From assembly GCA_963573315.1 (NCBI GenBank), contig OY752151.1, positions 868,001 through 932,000 of the forward strand: a DNA stretch of 64,000 nucleotides. Reading direction: 5' to 3'. This document shows positions 30,954-42,971 of the stretch, piece after piece; the stretch's first letter is position 1; every line of letters starts with the position of its first letter. A program made the translations under genes and the position numbers. The DNA is from Entomortierella parvispora. Lineage: Eukaryota; Mortierellomycota; Mortierellomycetes; Mortierellales; Mortierellaceae. The notes below the pieces were generated by a model. It was not told the origin of the DNA, made no database searches, and worked only from the letters and a program-made list of their open reading frames with translations.

Positions 30954-32549
30954 TTAAACCTTCTTGATAATCTGCACAACATCCTCATCGGCCAGCATAT
31001 GCTCCTTGCCGACCTTCTGAGGATTATGTTTTGCTGAAGATCCCCAGACCAATGCACTAGAAGAAAAAGGAAAAGAAAAACAATGTGTCAGCAACTTTCT
31101 TCTAACACAAAAAAAACCAACGGCTCAATCCATGTACCACACGACTTACTATTTAAACTCGCGCAAAATGGCCTTGTGAATGTTGTTACAGAATCCTTCC
31201 AGCGTGGCCGTCTCACGTCGTAGGACCACAGGCGATGAGTAATCGGGCAACTGACCCTTAGGCTTGGTGTAAATACGGGCGAGATCCAGGTATTCCCAGG
31301 CCTTAGCCAACAGCTCGTCAAAGTTCCACTCGTGATGGGCGCAGATAGGCACAGCATGGGGAATCTTGGAGACCAAGTCGAGCTCCTCGATCGAGATCTG
31401 ATCAATCTTGTTCAAGACGTACAAGCAGGGCATGTACACACGGTTACCCTCAATAACATCAATCAACTCGTCCACAGTGGCGTCGCACTTGAACGAGATG
31501 TCGGCGTTATGAATCTTGTATTCGCTCAGCACAGCCTTGACCTCGTCCAAATCAAGATGTGTCAAGGGAACAGTGTTGGTCATGCTGATACCACCCTTCT
31601 CCTTCTTCTTGAAGTAAATGTTTGGTGGCTTTTGGTTCAGACGAATGCCGAATCCCTCCAATTCCTTCTCAATGATGCGCTTGTCTCCCAATGGCTTCAA
31701 CACATCCAAAACCAAGAAAATCAATGAGCAGGTACGGGCGACAGCAATAACCTGACGACCTATCGAAATGAAAAAGAATCAAGGGACAGAGGGGTCAGAT
31801 TGGATTCGATCCTCCTGCAAAACATATTGTGTTCTAAGATCCTTTGACCTCATCAACATGATTGCTTGCTCTGAATAGACAAATGAATGCAACTAGAGCT
31901 GAAAACGTACCACGACCCTTTCCGTCCTTGGCACCCTCAATAATTCCAGGAAGATCGAGAATCTGCAACTTTGCGCCGTTGTACTGGACCACACCAGGAA
32001 CGGTGGTCAAGGTTGTGAACTCGTAAGCAGCAACTTCCGAGTGTGTTCCTGTAAGCTTGGACATGAGTGTTGACTTTCCGACAGAAGGGAATCCAACGAA
32101 TCCAATACGACCCACTCCTGTTTTGGCGACATCGAATCCCACTGTGATAAAGAGAAGAAAGACACACAAGAAAGTTGTTTAGCTGTTGTGAATGTGTATT
32201 CTTGTCGAACGCAAGCCTGCAGTCAACGGATCGTCCTCTTGCCCTAATACTTACAACCAGGACCTCCGCCACCAGCAGAGGTAGGAGTCAAGAGCTCACG
32301 TCTCAACTTGGCCAACTTGGCCTTGAGTCCACCCAAATGTTGAGAAGTGGCCTATGTGGAAGAGAGCAGACATGGATTAGGTCGAGAAGTCGAAAAAGAA
32401 GAGAGGAATTTGCATGAGAGTGGATTGAAGAATGTTGAGAGAGGTGATCGGTCGAGAAGAGGAGAGGATGGGAATGTGGGCCGCACCTTGTTCTTCTGGG
32501 TACGGGCCATCTCGGCCTCGATTTCCTTGATCTTTTCCACGGTCGTCAT
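30954..32549 (-). CDS. RBG1: Developmentally regulated GTP-binding protein DRG1 (Rbg1)
   Basis: DRG1/Rbg1 is an Obg-type translational GTPase that, with its DFRP/Tma46 partner, helps stalled ribosomes. Five exons (32549-32487, 32351-32255, 32141-31911, 31759-31150, 31056-30954) give 367 aa, the same length as human DRG1. N-terminal helix [21 protein letters not shown]1 [12 protein letters not shown]2 region [12 protein letters not shown]3 [17 protein letters not shown]5D2L insert with [12 protein letters not shown]4 NKID; C-terminal TGS domain from about residue 290 ending in EDVVQIVKKV. All GTPase motifs are intact. It is head-to-head with PRP16 across 287 bp. Confidence 0.97.
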
Positions 32550-32836
32550 GATGGGCGAGTGCTTGGGCTGGGGGATGGAGATGCGTCGAGCAGAGACGAA
32601 GAAAGAAGAAGAAGACTCTTTTTGAGCATGCGACTGATCGTCGTTGCCACACTGGCTGGCTGTCACTTGAGTCTGGCTGGCTTGCTTGATTGCTTGGAAC
32701 AAAGCCAAGCCACCGTGACTGTCTCCTGTTGTTCTATAATTCTTTTGCGCTCAGTCTGTCCGCTCCTGTGAGTGCACGCACACAACCAAAAAACCTGCTC
32801 GGACTTGCACGCACGCTCCACACCCATCCCCAAACC
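32550..32836. promoter_or_regulatory. Shared divergent promoter, RBG1 / PRP16
   Basis: 287 bp between opposed start codons of two RNA/translation genes, so both promoters must lie here. No strong TATA box is seen. Confidence 0.5.
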
Positions 32837-35800
32837 ATGGCCAACCTCGAACACGACGTCGCCATCGAGCTGTCGCGTGCGCTCAATCTCGTCAATGCCA
32901 ACGACCTTCTCGCTCGCCAGGTTATCCAGATTGCCCGCAACCACTCCCAAGTAGGCGCATTCGTCAAAGGTACCGACCCACTCTTGTCTTCTTTTGTGCG
33001 CTTTCCACCGCGCCACCCATCCTGGCGATGAATGTCATTGTTGGACACAAGCTCATGTCTGTCTGGTCTGCCGTCTAACATACATCTCATGCACACTCTT
33101 CTATTTCAACTCTGGCATCCTCCTAAACAGCATGCGCTGCATTCGGAAAGTTCAAGGAGACCTTCCTGTTTGATATCTACCTAAAGATCCAGAACCATGA
33201 TCGTGAACATGGCGTCAACGGTCCCTCTGGCGAAAAACAGGACCCTAAAAGCAACGGAACAACACAGGGACCAGCCATTGCCATGTCAGGATTCACACGA
33301 TCTTTTGATGAGGAAGACGAAACCCCAGCACCCGTCATGAAAGGAGGACTCGTCAAAACCGTCAAATCTGCTACGGACGATGTAAGAAGGCTACGTTGTT
33401 TTTTTATGCAACCCTTCACAATATCCAAATAACATTGGGCTAATACCTTTTTGTCTACTCCTATTCATTTTTAGCGGCATGTTTTTAAAGCGCCCACTGT
33501 CCCAGTAGGCGTATCACGATTGGGTCTCGACAAATTAGCAAAGGAGAAACGGGAAGAACGTGAAAGGTCAAGTCACCAATCTGATCCTAAAAAGATCAAA
33601 CTCCAGGTCGAAGATGAATGGCGGGAGAACGATGAGGAAACTACAAACGACTCATATACCCAAAGCAGAGATGGCGAATTCAAGGTCCCACAGTCCTCCA
33701 CCACCATGTTCAAGGCCGTTCAGCCTCAATATCGCTCTAAACGCATGGAAACACCTTCTCATCCTGGAGGCGTCAGTCAAGAGGCTTTGAGACGGGCCGA
33801 GGAACGCAGACAGCGTGAACGCAGAGGAGGATTGCATGATCGGGCTCAGGACAGTCGCGATCGGGACGACGACCGATCTAAGGATGGGGGCCGATATGGC
33901 AGGGACGACTATCGGTCCAGGGATAGGGATAGAGACAGCAGGGACAGCAGGGACAGCAGAGATAGCAGAGACACCAGAGACAGCAGAGACAGCAGAGATA
34001 GAGTATGGGAGAGGGACAGAGATCGTTCAAGACGCGATGACTACAGAGATCGCGACCGTAATGGATCGAGTGATAGAGACCGCCGAGAAGACAGACGGAG
34101 CACCGATCGGCACGACGATCGTCCACGAGGCAGTATCACGCCAAGGAGGACAGACTTTGTAGAACCTCGAAGCCAGCGACCCAACCGGGGTGAGTGGGAC
34201 GCTACACCATCCAGAACCGGAAGCACGGACAGGACCCTCCTTGGGGGTTTAACACCACGGAGAGGTAATTATTTTGTGTACATAATAGCTTCTTGTGGAC
34301 CTACTGCAGTATGGATACTTACCTTTATTTACTCGGCGGATTAGATTATAGGCCACCCACTCAAAGCCGCGGGACCTCAGACTGGGATATGGCCACCCCG
34401 CGTGTTCCATCATCAGCATACGACGACAGCATGGGTACTTACCCGGATGAAGACTTTGAGGATAAAGCAGACAAGGAAGAATGGGAGCATGAGCAGCAGC
34501 AAATGGACCGTGATTGGTACAACATGGAGGAAACAGGCGCAGCCATGGACGAAGCCTACAACCCATTCTCTCAGTATGAGGAGCATGACACAAAGAAGGA
34601 GGAGGAGCTTGAAAAGAAGCAGGTCAAGAAGATCTCTGCCCGCCAGGCTCAGTATAACAAAGACAATGAGATGTGGGAAACCAACCGAATGTTGACCAGT
34701 GGTGTTTTCCAACGCACGGAGGTGGACACGGACTTTGACGACGAAGCAGAGGCACGTGTGCACTTATTGGTCCATGATATCAAGCCACCATTCTTAGATG
34801 GACGAGTCGTCTTCACCAAGCAGGTTGAGGCGGTACAGTCTGTCAAAGATCCGACATCGGATATGGCCATCTTTTCGCGCAAGGGAAGTGCTCTCGTCCG
34901 AGAGAAGCGAGAACAAGCTGAGAGACTCAAGGCGGCACCAAAATTCCAGGTTGCGGGTACAGCTCTGGGCAACGTCATGGGCTTGGAGAATCCAGAAGAC
35001 CAAGCAAACGCAGAAGCAGCAGAGGCCGTCGCTAAGGCCAAGGCTACGGATGAACAGGATGAAGATCTAGATGCCAAGGGCGATTCTCAATTCGCCTCCC
35101 ATCTAAAGACTTCCGAGGCTGCCAGTGCATTCTCAAAGACCAAGACTATGAAAGAGCAGCGTCAATACCTGCCAGCCTTCGCCGTCCGGGAGGAACTCAT
35201 GAGAGTAATCAGAGATAACCAAGTGATTATCGTTGTTGGAGAAACCGGTTCAGGAAAGACGACTCAGTTGACCCAGTTCTTGCACGAGGATGGATACAGC
35301 ACTTTTGGCATGATTGGATGCACGCAACCTCGTCGTGTTGCTGCCATGTCCGTTGCTCGCCGTGTTTCCGAGGAGATGGGATGCAAACTGGGATCTACAG
35401 TGGGATACGCCATTCGTTTTGAGGATGTGACATCAAAGGACACAGTGATCAAGTACATGACCGATGGTGTGTTGCTCCGAGAGTCCATTCGCGAAGGTGA
35501 TTTGGACCATTACAGTGCCATTATCATGGACGAAGCCCACGAGCGTTCTCTGAACACAGATGTTTTGATGGGTTTAATGAAGAAGACCCTGTCTCGTAGA
35601 CGAGATTTGAAGCTAATTGTGACCTCGGCGACAATGAACGCAGACAAGGTAAGAATACATGATACACGCCGCTCATTCGGCATTTGGGCTCCACGGATAA
35701 CGAACGTAGCTAATTTTTTTTCTCGTGTGTCTGTAGTTCTCGTCCTTCTATGGCAACGCGGCCACGTTCACTATTCCCGGACGAACCTTCCCTGTCGATA

Positions 35801-37350
35801 TCATGTTCAGCAAGGTCCCTTGCGAGGATTACGTGGATAGTGCTGTGAAACAGGTCTTGGCCATCCATCTTGGACAGCCAGGAGGAGATATTCTCGTCTT
35901 CATGACTGGTCAAGAAGATATTGAGATCACTTGTCAAGTATTGAATGAGCGTTTGGCCCAGATCGACAATGCCCCGCCATTGGCCGTCCTTCCCATTTAC
36001 TCACAGATGCCTGCCGATCTACAAGCCAAGATTTTTGAGCCAGGCGAGAACAACGCACGCAAGTGTGTTGTGGCCACCAACATTGGAGAAACCTCTCTGA
36101 CCATCGATGGTATTCTCTATGTGGTTGATGCTGGCTATGTTAAGCTCAAGGTCTTCAATCCCAAGATTGGTATGGACTCGCTTCAGATCACGCCCATTTC
36201 TCAAGCCAACGCCAATCAGAGATCTGGACGCGCTGGTCGTACAGGTCCAGGAACGTCGTGGAGATTATACACAGAGCAAGCATTTGTCTACGAAATGTTT
36301 GTGAATCCGATCCCCGAAATTCAGCGAACGAACCTGTCCTCTGTTGTCCTTCAGCTCAAGTCACTCAATGTCAAGAACCTGCTCGAGTTTGATTTCATGG
36401 ACCCTCCACCACAGGACAACTTGCTTAACTCGATGTATCAACTGTGGATTCAAGGTGCCCTCGATAACACAGGTGAACTCACCCCTATGGGAAAGAAGAT
36501 GGCTGTTTTCCCCACGGAACCTTCATTGGCCAAGATGTTGATTGTGGCTGAGACCATGGGCTGTACGGCCGAAATCGTGACCATTGTGTCGATGCTGTCT
36601 GTTCCGACTGTTTTCTACCGACCAAAGGAACGCCTCGAAGAATCGGATGCCGCCAGAGAAAAGTTTTTCGTCCCTGAGAGTGATCATTTGACGTTACTGA
36701 ACGTTTACACTCAATGGCGATCGAACGGGTATAGGGATGACTGGTGTTTGAAGCATTTCGTGCAGCCCAAGGCCCTGAGGAAGGCGCGCGAGGTCCGGTC
36801 GCAATTGATGGATATGATGAAGTCAGAAAAGATGCCGTACATCTCTTGCAACACAGATTGGGATATTATCCGCAAGTGTATTTGCTCGGCCTATTTCCAC
36901 CAAGCTGGACGGATCAAGGCGCTGGGCGAGTATGTCAACTGCCGTACGGGCATGCCCTGTCACTTGCACCCAACCTCAGCTCTTTATGGCCTCGGCTATA
37001 ACCCTGATTACATTGTGTACCACGAATTGGTCATGACATCCAAGGAGTACATGCAGTGCGTTACCTCGGTCGATCCCCACTGGCTCGCTGAACTCGGTCC
37101 CATGTTTTATTCTGTCAAAGAGAAATCGTACACACACAGAGAGAAGCGTGCGGCGACCAAGGCGGAGGAGGCCAGGATGGCACTGGAGATGGATTTGAAA
37201 CAAACAAGAGAAAAAGAAGAAAAGGCTGCTGCCGCTGCCCTTGCAGGGGAAGGCACTGGTGGCTCGGTGGCCGAGGCGCGATTCCGGATCGCCACACCAG
37301 GCTTTCGAGCTCCAGGAACACCCCTGCGCAAACGGAGGCTCGGAATCTGA
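32837..37350 (+). CDS. PRP16: Pre-mRNA-splicing DEAH helicase Prp16/DHX38
   Basis: Prp16 remodels the spliceosome after the first transesterification. Five exons (32837-32969, 33131-33381, 33475-34264, 34345-35648, 35737-37350) give 1363 aa. The N-terminal third is disordered, with an RD/SRD-repeat tract encoded at about 33840-34110 (tandem gacagcagg-like units), then the Prp16-specific block ERWETNRML-like [15 protein letters not shown] and [17 protein letters not shown]. RecA1: [32 protein letters not shown]. RecA2: [35 protein letters not shown]. Winged-helix, ratchet and OB domains follow, ending in a basic tail [10 protein letters not shown]. The TPSR and TPRR motifs before exon 4 also fit DHX38. 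The start at 32837 is chosen because [16 protein letters not shown] begins the conserved part. Confidence 0.96.
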
Positions 37351-37663
37351 GGCGTAGAAACCCAATAATAAAATCAACTCTTTCACACTGCATTCTTGCG
37401 CCACCAAAACACAATAAGTATTAATCACGTGATTCTTTAAGGAGCAGTTGTCCGGCTCTGATTGGTCGGATCTGTTCGCGCGCTCCTTTGGTCCGTTTCT
37501 TCTTTTGCGTTCATCGCTCATCTGCTTTCAAATTCCTTTCTCTTTCATCATCCCATCCTTCCTCTCCCTTCCTCCCTCCCCCCCTCTCCATCCCTCCCTT
37601 TCCTGTCGGTCTCTACCGTCTGTCCCCACCTGTCTCTCGCGGCCGACCGTCTGTTTCTTCACC
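37351..37663. other. Intergenic: PRP16 3' end and SEC61 promoter
   Basis: Contains a pyrimidine-rich tract (about 37535-37610) directly upstream of the SEC61 start; no gene is seen. Confidence 0.5.
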
Positions 37664-39634
37664 ATGGCTGGCTGTAAGTGTCTCCTCGCTGACGTTCCTC
37701 TCCTGTCGCCCTTGGTCGCTGCGTGCCCAAAGCTATCGCCAAGGAACCTCAGACTCGCTTCTCAGGAAGACTGATCAGCCTACTGCAGTGGACGACCCAT
37801 TATCGATCATGGATCATAGGAAGGATGGCGGCCAAATGGACTATGACAGGAACTCTTTATTCAGGAACAGTTAGTCCGTCCTACAAAAGATCACGATCGC
37901 CACCCACTGTTTCCTGGAACAACTTCTCTCGCTCTCTCGACCTTTTTGAGAAAACACGAGGCAAAAAAAAGAGAATCCGACCGACTAATCCACTCTACGT
38001 ATCTCTATTGGTTTTTTTCAGTCCGTTTTCTGCACTTGATCAGGCCTTTTATGGCCGTCCTCCCTGAGATTGCCGCTCCTGAGCGCAAGGTAAGCAAGGC
38101 GCGCCCTGCCTCTCCCCTATTTCAAACGCAACTCCTTGCTTTGTTGAAAAGCTCGAAACTGACTCCTAGCGCCTTCGCTTTGAACAATGGTTTACTACGA
38201 CTATTAGATCCCTTTCAGGCAAAAGGTTCTCTGGACTGCTGTCACTCTCTTCATCTTCTTGGTTTGCTCTCAGGTCCCCTTGTACGGAATCATGTCCTCC
38301 GACTCTTCTGATCCCCTGTACTGGATGCGTGCTATCCTTGCCTCCAACCGTGGAACTCTCATGGAGCTCGGCATCACCCCCATTGTCACCTCGGGCATGT
38401 TCATGCAGCTCCTTGCTGGTGCCAACCTCATCGAGGTCGACTATAGCCTTAAGGAGGATCGTTCGCTCTTCAACGGAGCCCAGAAGTGTAGGTTTTTTTT
38501 TTCATTATAATATTGATCTGATCCCTGAAATGACCCGGCATCTAACAGCGCTCTGCCTTCATAGTGTTTGCTGTTTTGATTGCTTTCGGTCAGGCCACCG
38601 TCTCGGTCATGAACGGATTGTATGGTCCTCCCTCCGAGTTGGGTGCTGGTATCTGCTTGCTCCTGATCCTCCAGTTGGTCGTCGCTGGTGTTATTGTTGT
38701 TCTCCTGGATGAGCTCTTGCAGAAGGGTTACGGTCTCGGCTCTGGAATCTCGCTCTTCATCGCCACCAACGTCTGCGAGACCATCCTCTGGAAGGCCCTC
38801 AGCCCCACCACCTACAACGTCGGCAACGGACCCGAGTTTGAGGGTGCCTTGATTGCTCTCTTCCACTTGCTCTTCACCCGCTCCAACAAGTCCCGTGCTT
38901 TGAAGGAGGCCTTTTACCGCCAGAACTTGCCCAACGTCATGAACTTGTTGGCCACTGTCTTGATCTTTGGAATTGTCATCTACCTCCAGGGTTTCCGTGT
39001 TGAGCTCCCCGTCAAGTCTTCCCGTTTCCGTGGCCAGCGTGGTACCTACCCCATCAAGTTGTTCTACACCTCCAACATGCCCATCATGCTGCAGTCGGCC
39101 TTGACCTCCAACTTGTTCATGATTTCGCAGATGGTCCACACCCGCTTCCCTGAGAACATTCTCGTCCGCATCCTCGGTACCTGGACCCCTTACCAGGGCA
39201 CCAACCAGATGATTGCCTCCGGTGGTCTTGCTTACTACATCTCGCCTCCCCACAGCATCACTGAGGCCCTCTTGGACCCCATCCATACTGTCGTCTATGT
39301 CACTTTCATGCTGACTGCCTGCGCCTTGTTGTCCAAGACCTGGATTGAGGTCTCTGGCTCTTCCCCTCGCGATGTTGCCAAGCAGCTCAAGGACCAGAAC
39401 ATGGTCATGGCCGGCCATCGTGATGCTTCCATGTACAAGGAGTTGAAGCGTGTGATCCCTACCGCTGCCGCTTTCGGTGGTGCCGTTTTGGGTGCCGTTT
39501 CTGTCCTTGCAGACTTGATCGGTGCCATTGGCTCGGGCACCGGTATTCTTTTGTGCACAACCATCATCTACCAGTACTGGGAGATGTTTGTCAAGGAGAG
39601 CATGGAGAACTCTGGTGATGCTCTCGCCTTCTAA
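37664..39634 (+). CDS. SEC61: Protein translocon subunit Sec61 alpha
   Basis: Sec61 alpha forms the ER protein-conducting channel. Proposed exons: 37664-37673 (10 nt), 38022-38089, 38170-38189 (20-nt micro-exon), 38219-38487, 38565-39634, giving 478 aa (human is 476). The family starts MxxFxFLxLIRPFMxVLPE; here the first exon supplies only MAG plus one base. The micro-exon is inferred because joining its neighbours directly breaks the frame before [15 protein letters not shown], while adding it restores frame and encodes RLRFEQ, in the place of the usual short KxxF linker, though two residues longer than expected. Ten membrane segments follow, with the plug region, [58 protein letters not shown] and [18 protein letters not shown] all conserved. 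Confidence 0.95.
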
Positions 39635-39900
39635 GCGGCCTTGTTGGCTTTTTTTTTTCCTTTACTCATTATGTATATCAAACCAACTTTTTCATAAAAA
39701 AGCATTTCGCCTGCCAAAGAACCCTGTGACTGTTGTTGACTGATCAGCCACCGTCTTGAAAGAGGAAGGGAGGAAGGGGAAGGGCATTGACCTCTCTGTG
39801 CTCACACTGCAAAGCACCCTTGTCCACCACACACATTCACTCCCTTCACCATTCCGCACGGGGATTCTCTCTTCCTTTTGGATCTGCCTCGTCCCGCCTA

Positions 39901-42488
39901 ATGTTTCCCAGCATCCGCACGCGCTGCTCCTCCCTTGTCTGTGTCCATCGCTCTTCCTCCTCTACCCCTTCTTCCTATTCTTCCTCCCCCTCCTCTGCTC
40001 TCCGTCTGTCCCTGTCATTCTCCAAGCTGCCTCCAACTCGCCCAGTCATGCCAAACAGGCGCTTCCATTCCGCCGAGGCCACTGTCTCTTCTGCTGCCGC
40101 TGTCCCTGCTGCTGCACCTTCAGCAATGACGTCCACGGCAGGCACTAACAACACCGCCCTTACTGCAGCAGAAGCAACAAGAGCACTGTCCAAAAAGACC
40201 AAGACCAAGAAACCCTTTGCCCCTGCTCTCCAGCAACAACAACAACAAGTCACTTCCTCTTCTTCCTCTTCTTCTTCTCAACAACCCAACCCTCACTGGA
40301 ACTCTGGGCCAGCCAAGCCCAAAGTGCGACCTTTTCCGTCTGAACACCCTCATCATTCTTCTTCACCTCGGCCACCACACCCTTCAGGGTTCAATGGCAA
40401 ACGTGAACCCAGGATCCAACCCATTATGGCTCATAAACAATCCCGACCTGGCCACTCTCGACTCCCCCCAGCAGTCCGAGCACCGAGTCCACCTGTCCAT
40501 GGAGAACAATTGAGCCCCAGTGTCCAGATCTTGTGTGAAGCAATGGCAGAGGGCAATATCCGACGGGTCAAGAATCTACCCCCGATTTTCTTGGCATCGA
40601 CCTATCAGGAGGCCGAGATGATGATGCAACTGTTTACGGAATATTATCAAGCGACCAAAGGAAAGGATGGATCGGGACCTGTTGGGTTGGATACAGAGAC
40701 GACGACGACATTTATTACCAAAGTACAACAACCCGTCTCGTTGATCCAGATTGCGACCCAGGATGTGTGTTTGCTCTTTCAGATTTACAACATTATGGGC
40801 GGGAAGCAGAAAAAGAAGATCCCGTTCCCGCCTCGATTGAAGGCGTTTTTGGAGGACCCGAAACAGTTGATGTGTGGCGTCGGGATCATGGGCGATGCTC
40901 AAATGTTGAGAAAGGATTATGGCGTGGATTGTCAGGGCGTGGTCGAGTTGTCCCAGATGGCGACGGAACGGAGGGTTTTGGGCACGTCGTTGGCGGATCT
41001 GGACTTGATGTTTGGAAGACCCGGTCGGGAGGTGATCAAGACTCGCAAGATCCTGGGATGGAATTGGGATCGGGAGGTCTTGGACCCGAAATGGATTTGG
41101 TATGCGGCCAAGGATGCGTTCGCGGGCGTGGCCATTTATGAAAACATGATGGCAGGTCAGCTCAAGCCCGGTTATCAGACTTTTGCTCAACGGTTCCCCA
41201 TGACAGAGGAAGAGATTGCGGACGATATCTTGGAGTCCTTGGTAAAGGTTTGCGGCAAGGGAAAGGTAAGAAAGGAGAAGATGAAAGGTCCCCTGTTACT
41301 CTTTTTCATTGGTAACCCTCCAAGCTAACTCTGACCCTCGTTTTTTTATAGCTTGTCACCGTGAACACAATGTTGAACTCGATCAGCAAATACTATGGTC
41401 GATTCCAAAAGGTGTATCAGCCCGAACAACGGTACTTTGAGGCGCAACGATACCTTCAAAGACTTGTCAGGGATGGCAAAGTCATCCCTGTAAGGGAGCA
41501 CGAAGTCACGGGCGGCGCGGAAGACTACATCTTGCACAAGAATGACACTCTCAAGCTCCCTGGAGTAGATGTTTCAACCATCCTGCGAACGCCCCAAGGT
41601 TTCGCAATGATCAAATCGTTCTTTCACGATCGCGAGTTGGAGCTTTCAACGCTGTCCCCCAAATGCGTGACTTCCACGGCGGCCCAGCATCCCGAGGAGC
41701 AAAATGACGAGGATTTGAAGGATTTGAGAATGTTTCTGGATTTTGCAAGTCAATGGGATTTACCCCGGCGGAGTGCTGGAATGACCAATGTGTACTTTCA
41801 AGCCGTCACCAATGTCGAGAATGACAGGATTTACAAGGAGGAACTCTTGCGACAGGGATTCGATCCTGCTCAGTACCCCTTGACCCGTTCGGAGCGCTTG
41901 CAAGCGGTCGCGTCAATGGAGCAAAGTCAGAATTTGGAAGCTGAAGAAGGAGAGGATCTTAAGGGCGAGCAGGACGATGATCAGAACGATGATACGGACA
42001 AGGAAGCCGCCGCGTTGATGTCCTCTTCGTCTTTGGCCGATGATCCTGCACAATCTCAGCAAGAGACAACTAGAACAGCGGCGACGACAACGACGGTGGC
42101 CTGCCCAATTGATCGCTCTACCTTGCCAAAGGCTCAGCTGGACAAATCAAAGGTGAAGCAGGTTTGGCTCCAGTTCCTGACCCGGCTCGAGAAGCGGGGG
42201 TTGATCAAGCAGGAGAATGCCTTTTATGTATTGACTCCCGATATCAAGACTCGACTTTTGTCTCTGGCGACCGAGAATGTGAATGGGGGTCAGGATCAGG
42301 AACAACACCCGTGGACGATCGTCGTGCCCGGAGACGGGATGGCAACCAAGGAGACAGCCCTGACTGGAGGCGATTCTGTATCGTCATCCAACCCATACCA
42401 GGATGATGGTCCAGAAAAAAGACTCCGTCTTGACACATCCGTGGTCGAGGAGGAGGACAAAGTGAGCGAAGCCATCCCTTCGCTGTAA
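39901..42488 (+). CDS. 3'-5' exonuclease (DEDDy, WRN/RNase D type) domain protein
   Basis: Two exons, 39901-41265 and 41352-42488, give 833 aa; 39901 is the first ATG in frame. Residues about 1-50 are Arg/Ser-rich with no acids, like a mitochondrial presequence (MFPSIRTRCSSL, VHRSSSSTPSSYSS); a later ATG at 40048 would remove it. A Ser/Pro/Gln-rich linker precedes the exonuclease fold at about residues 220-430: Exo I GLDTETT (Asp-x-Glu), Exo II in the GVGIMGDAQML segment, Exo III YAAKDAFAGVAIYE (Tyr-x3-Asp). A C-terminal extension of about 380 residues carries no known domain but has helical, charged segments (FLDFASQWDLPRRSAGMTN; QFLTRLEKRGLIKQENAFYV). No helicase domain, so this is not full WRN. 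Possible roles: mitochondrial or nuclear DNA or RNA end processing. Confidence 0.82.
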
Positions 42489-42971
42489 AATATATCCTTG
42501 GTTCATTTTTTTTTCCTTTTTTTCCTTTTTTATTACTTCTTGTTTGTTTGTTTGTTTGTTATCAATCGCCATTGCAGGAACAGAGAGAAGAGGGCAAGGA
42601 AAGAAGAAAGGGAGAGGGAGAAGGACTCACAAGAAAGGAGAGGTAGAGAGAGAAAGAGAGAAAGGAGTCCATGTCTTCCGTCTTGGGTATACGGCAACTG
42701 GAGGTTGGAGGAGGAGCAAACAAACGAGAAAAAAAAGGAAATGGGTAAAAAAAAAAAAAAAAAAAGGATTGGTTGTTGGCAAAAGAACACAATGTCCTCA
42801 TGCTCTATCTACAAACAAGGACAGAAACAAATGATAGGGGAAAAAAAGAAAAAAGTCCTTTTTCTCGTCCTTGTAGAAAAGGGATTAAATGGGAATTAAC
42901 AACGAAAGTGAAGGGAAAACGCGCTGAAAAGAAAAATGACAAGAAAGTGGAGGGATAAGCATGCAAACGAC
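42489..42971. other. Convergent intergenic, purine-rich
   Basis: 3' flanks of two convergent genes. Poly-T/A tracts (42504-42540, 42746-42765) and GAGA-rich sequence; the (TTTG)n run at 42541-42560 is a short microsatellite. No gene is seen. Confidence 0.6.

Noticed and set aside
38441-39418. 325-codon minus-strand frame inside SEC61
   Set aside because: Antisense shadow of the strongly conserved Sec61 coding sequence; Gly/Asp/Glu-rich composition is an artefact of codon bias.
39787-39900. Upstream extension of the exonuclease frame starting before 39901
   Set aside because: The extension would begin with TTG, not ATG; the first in-frame ATG is 39901.
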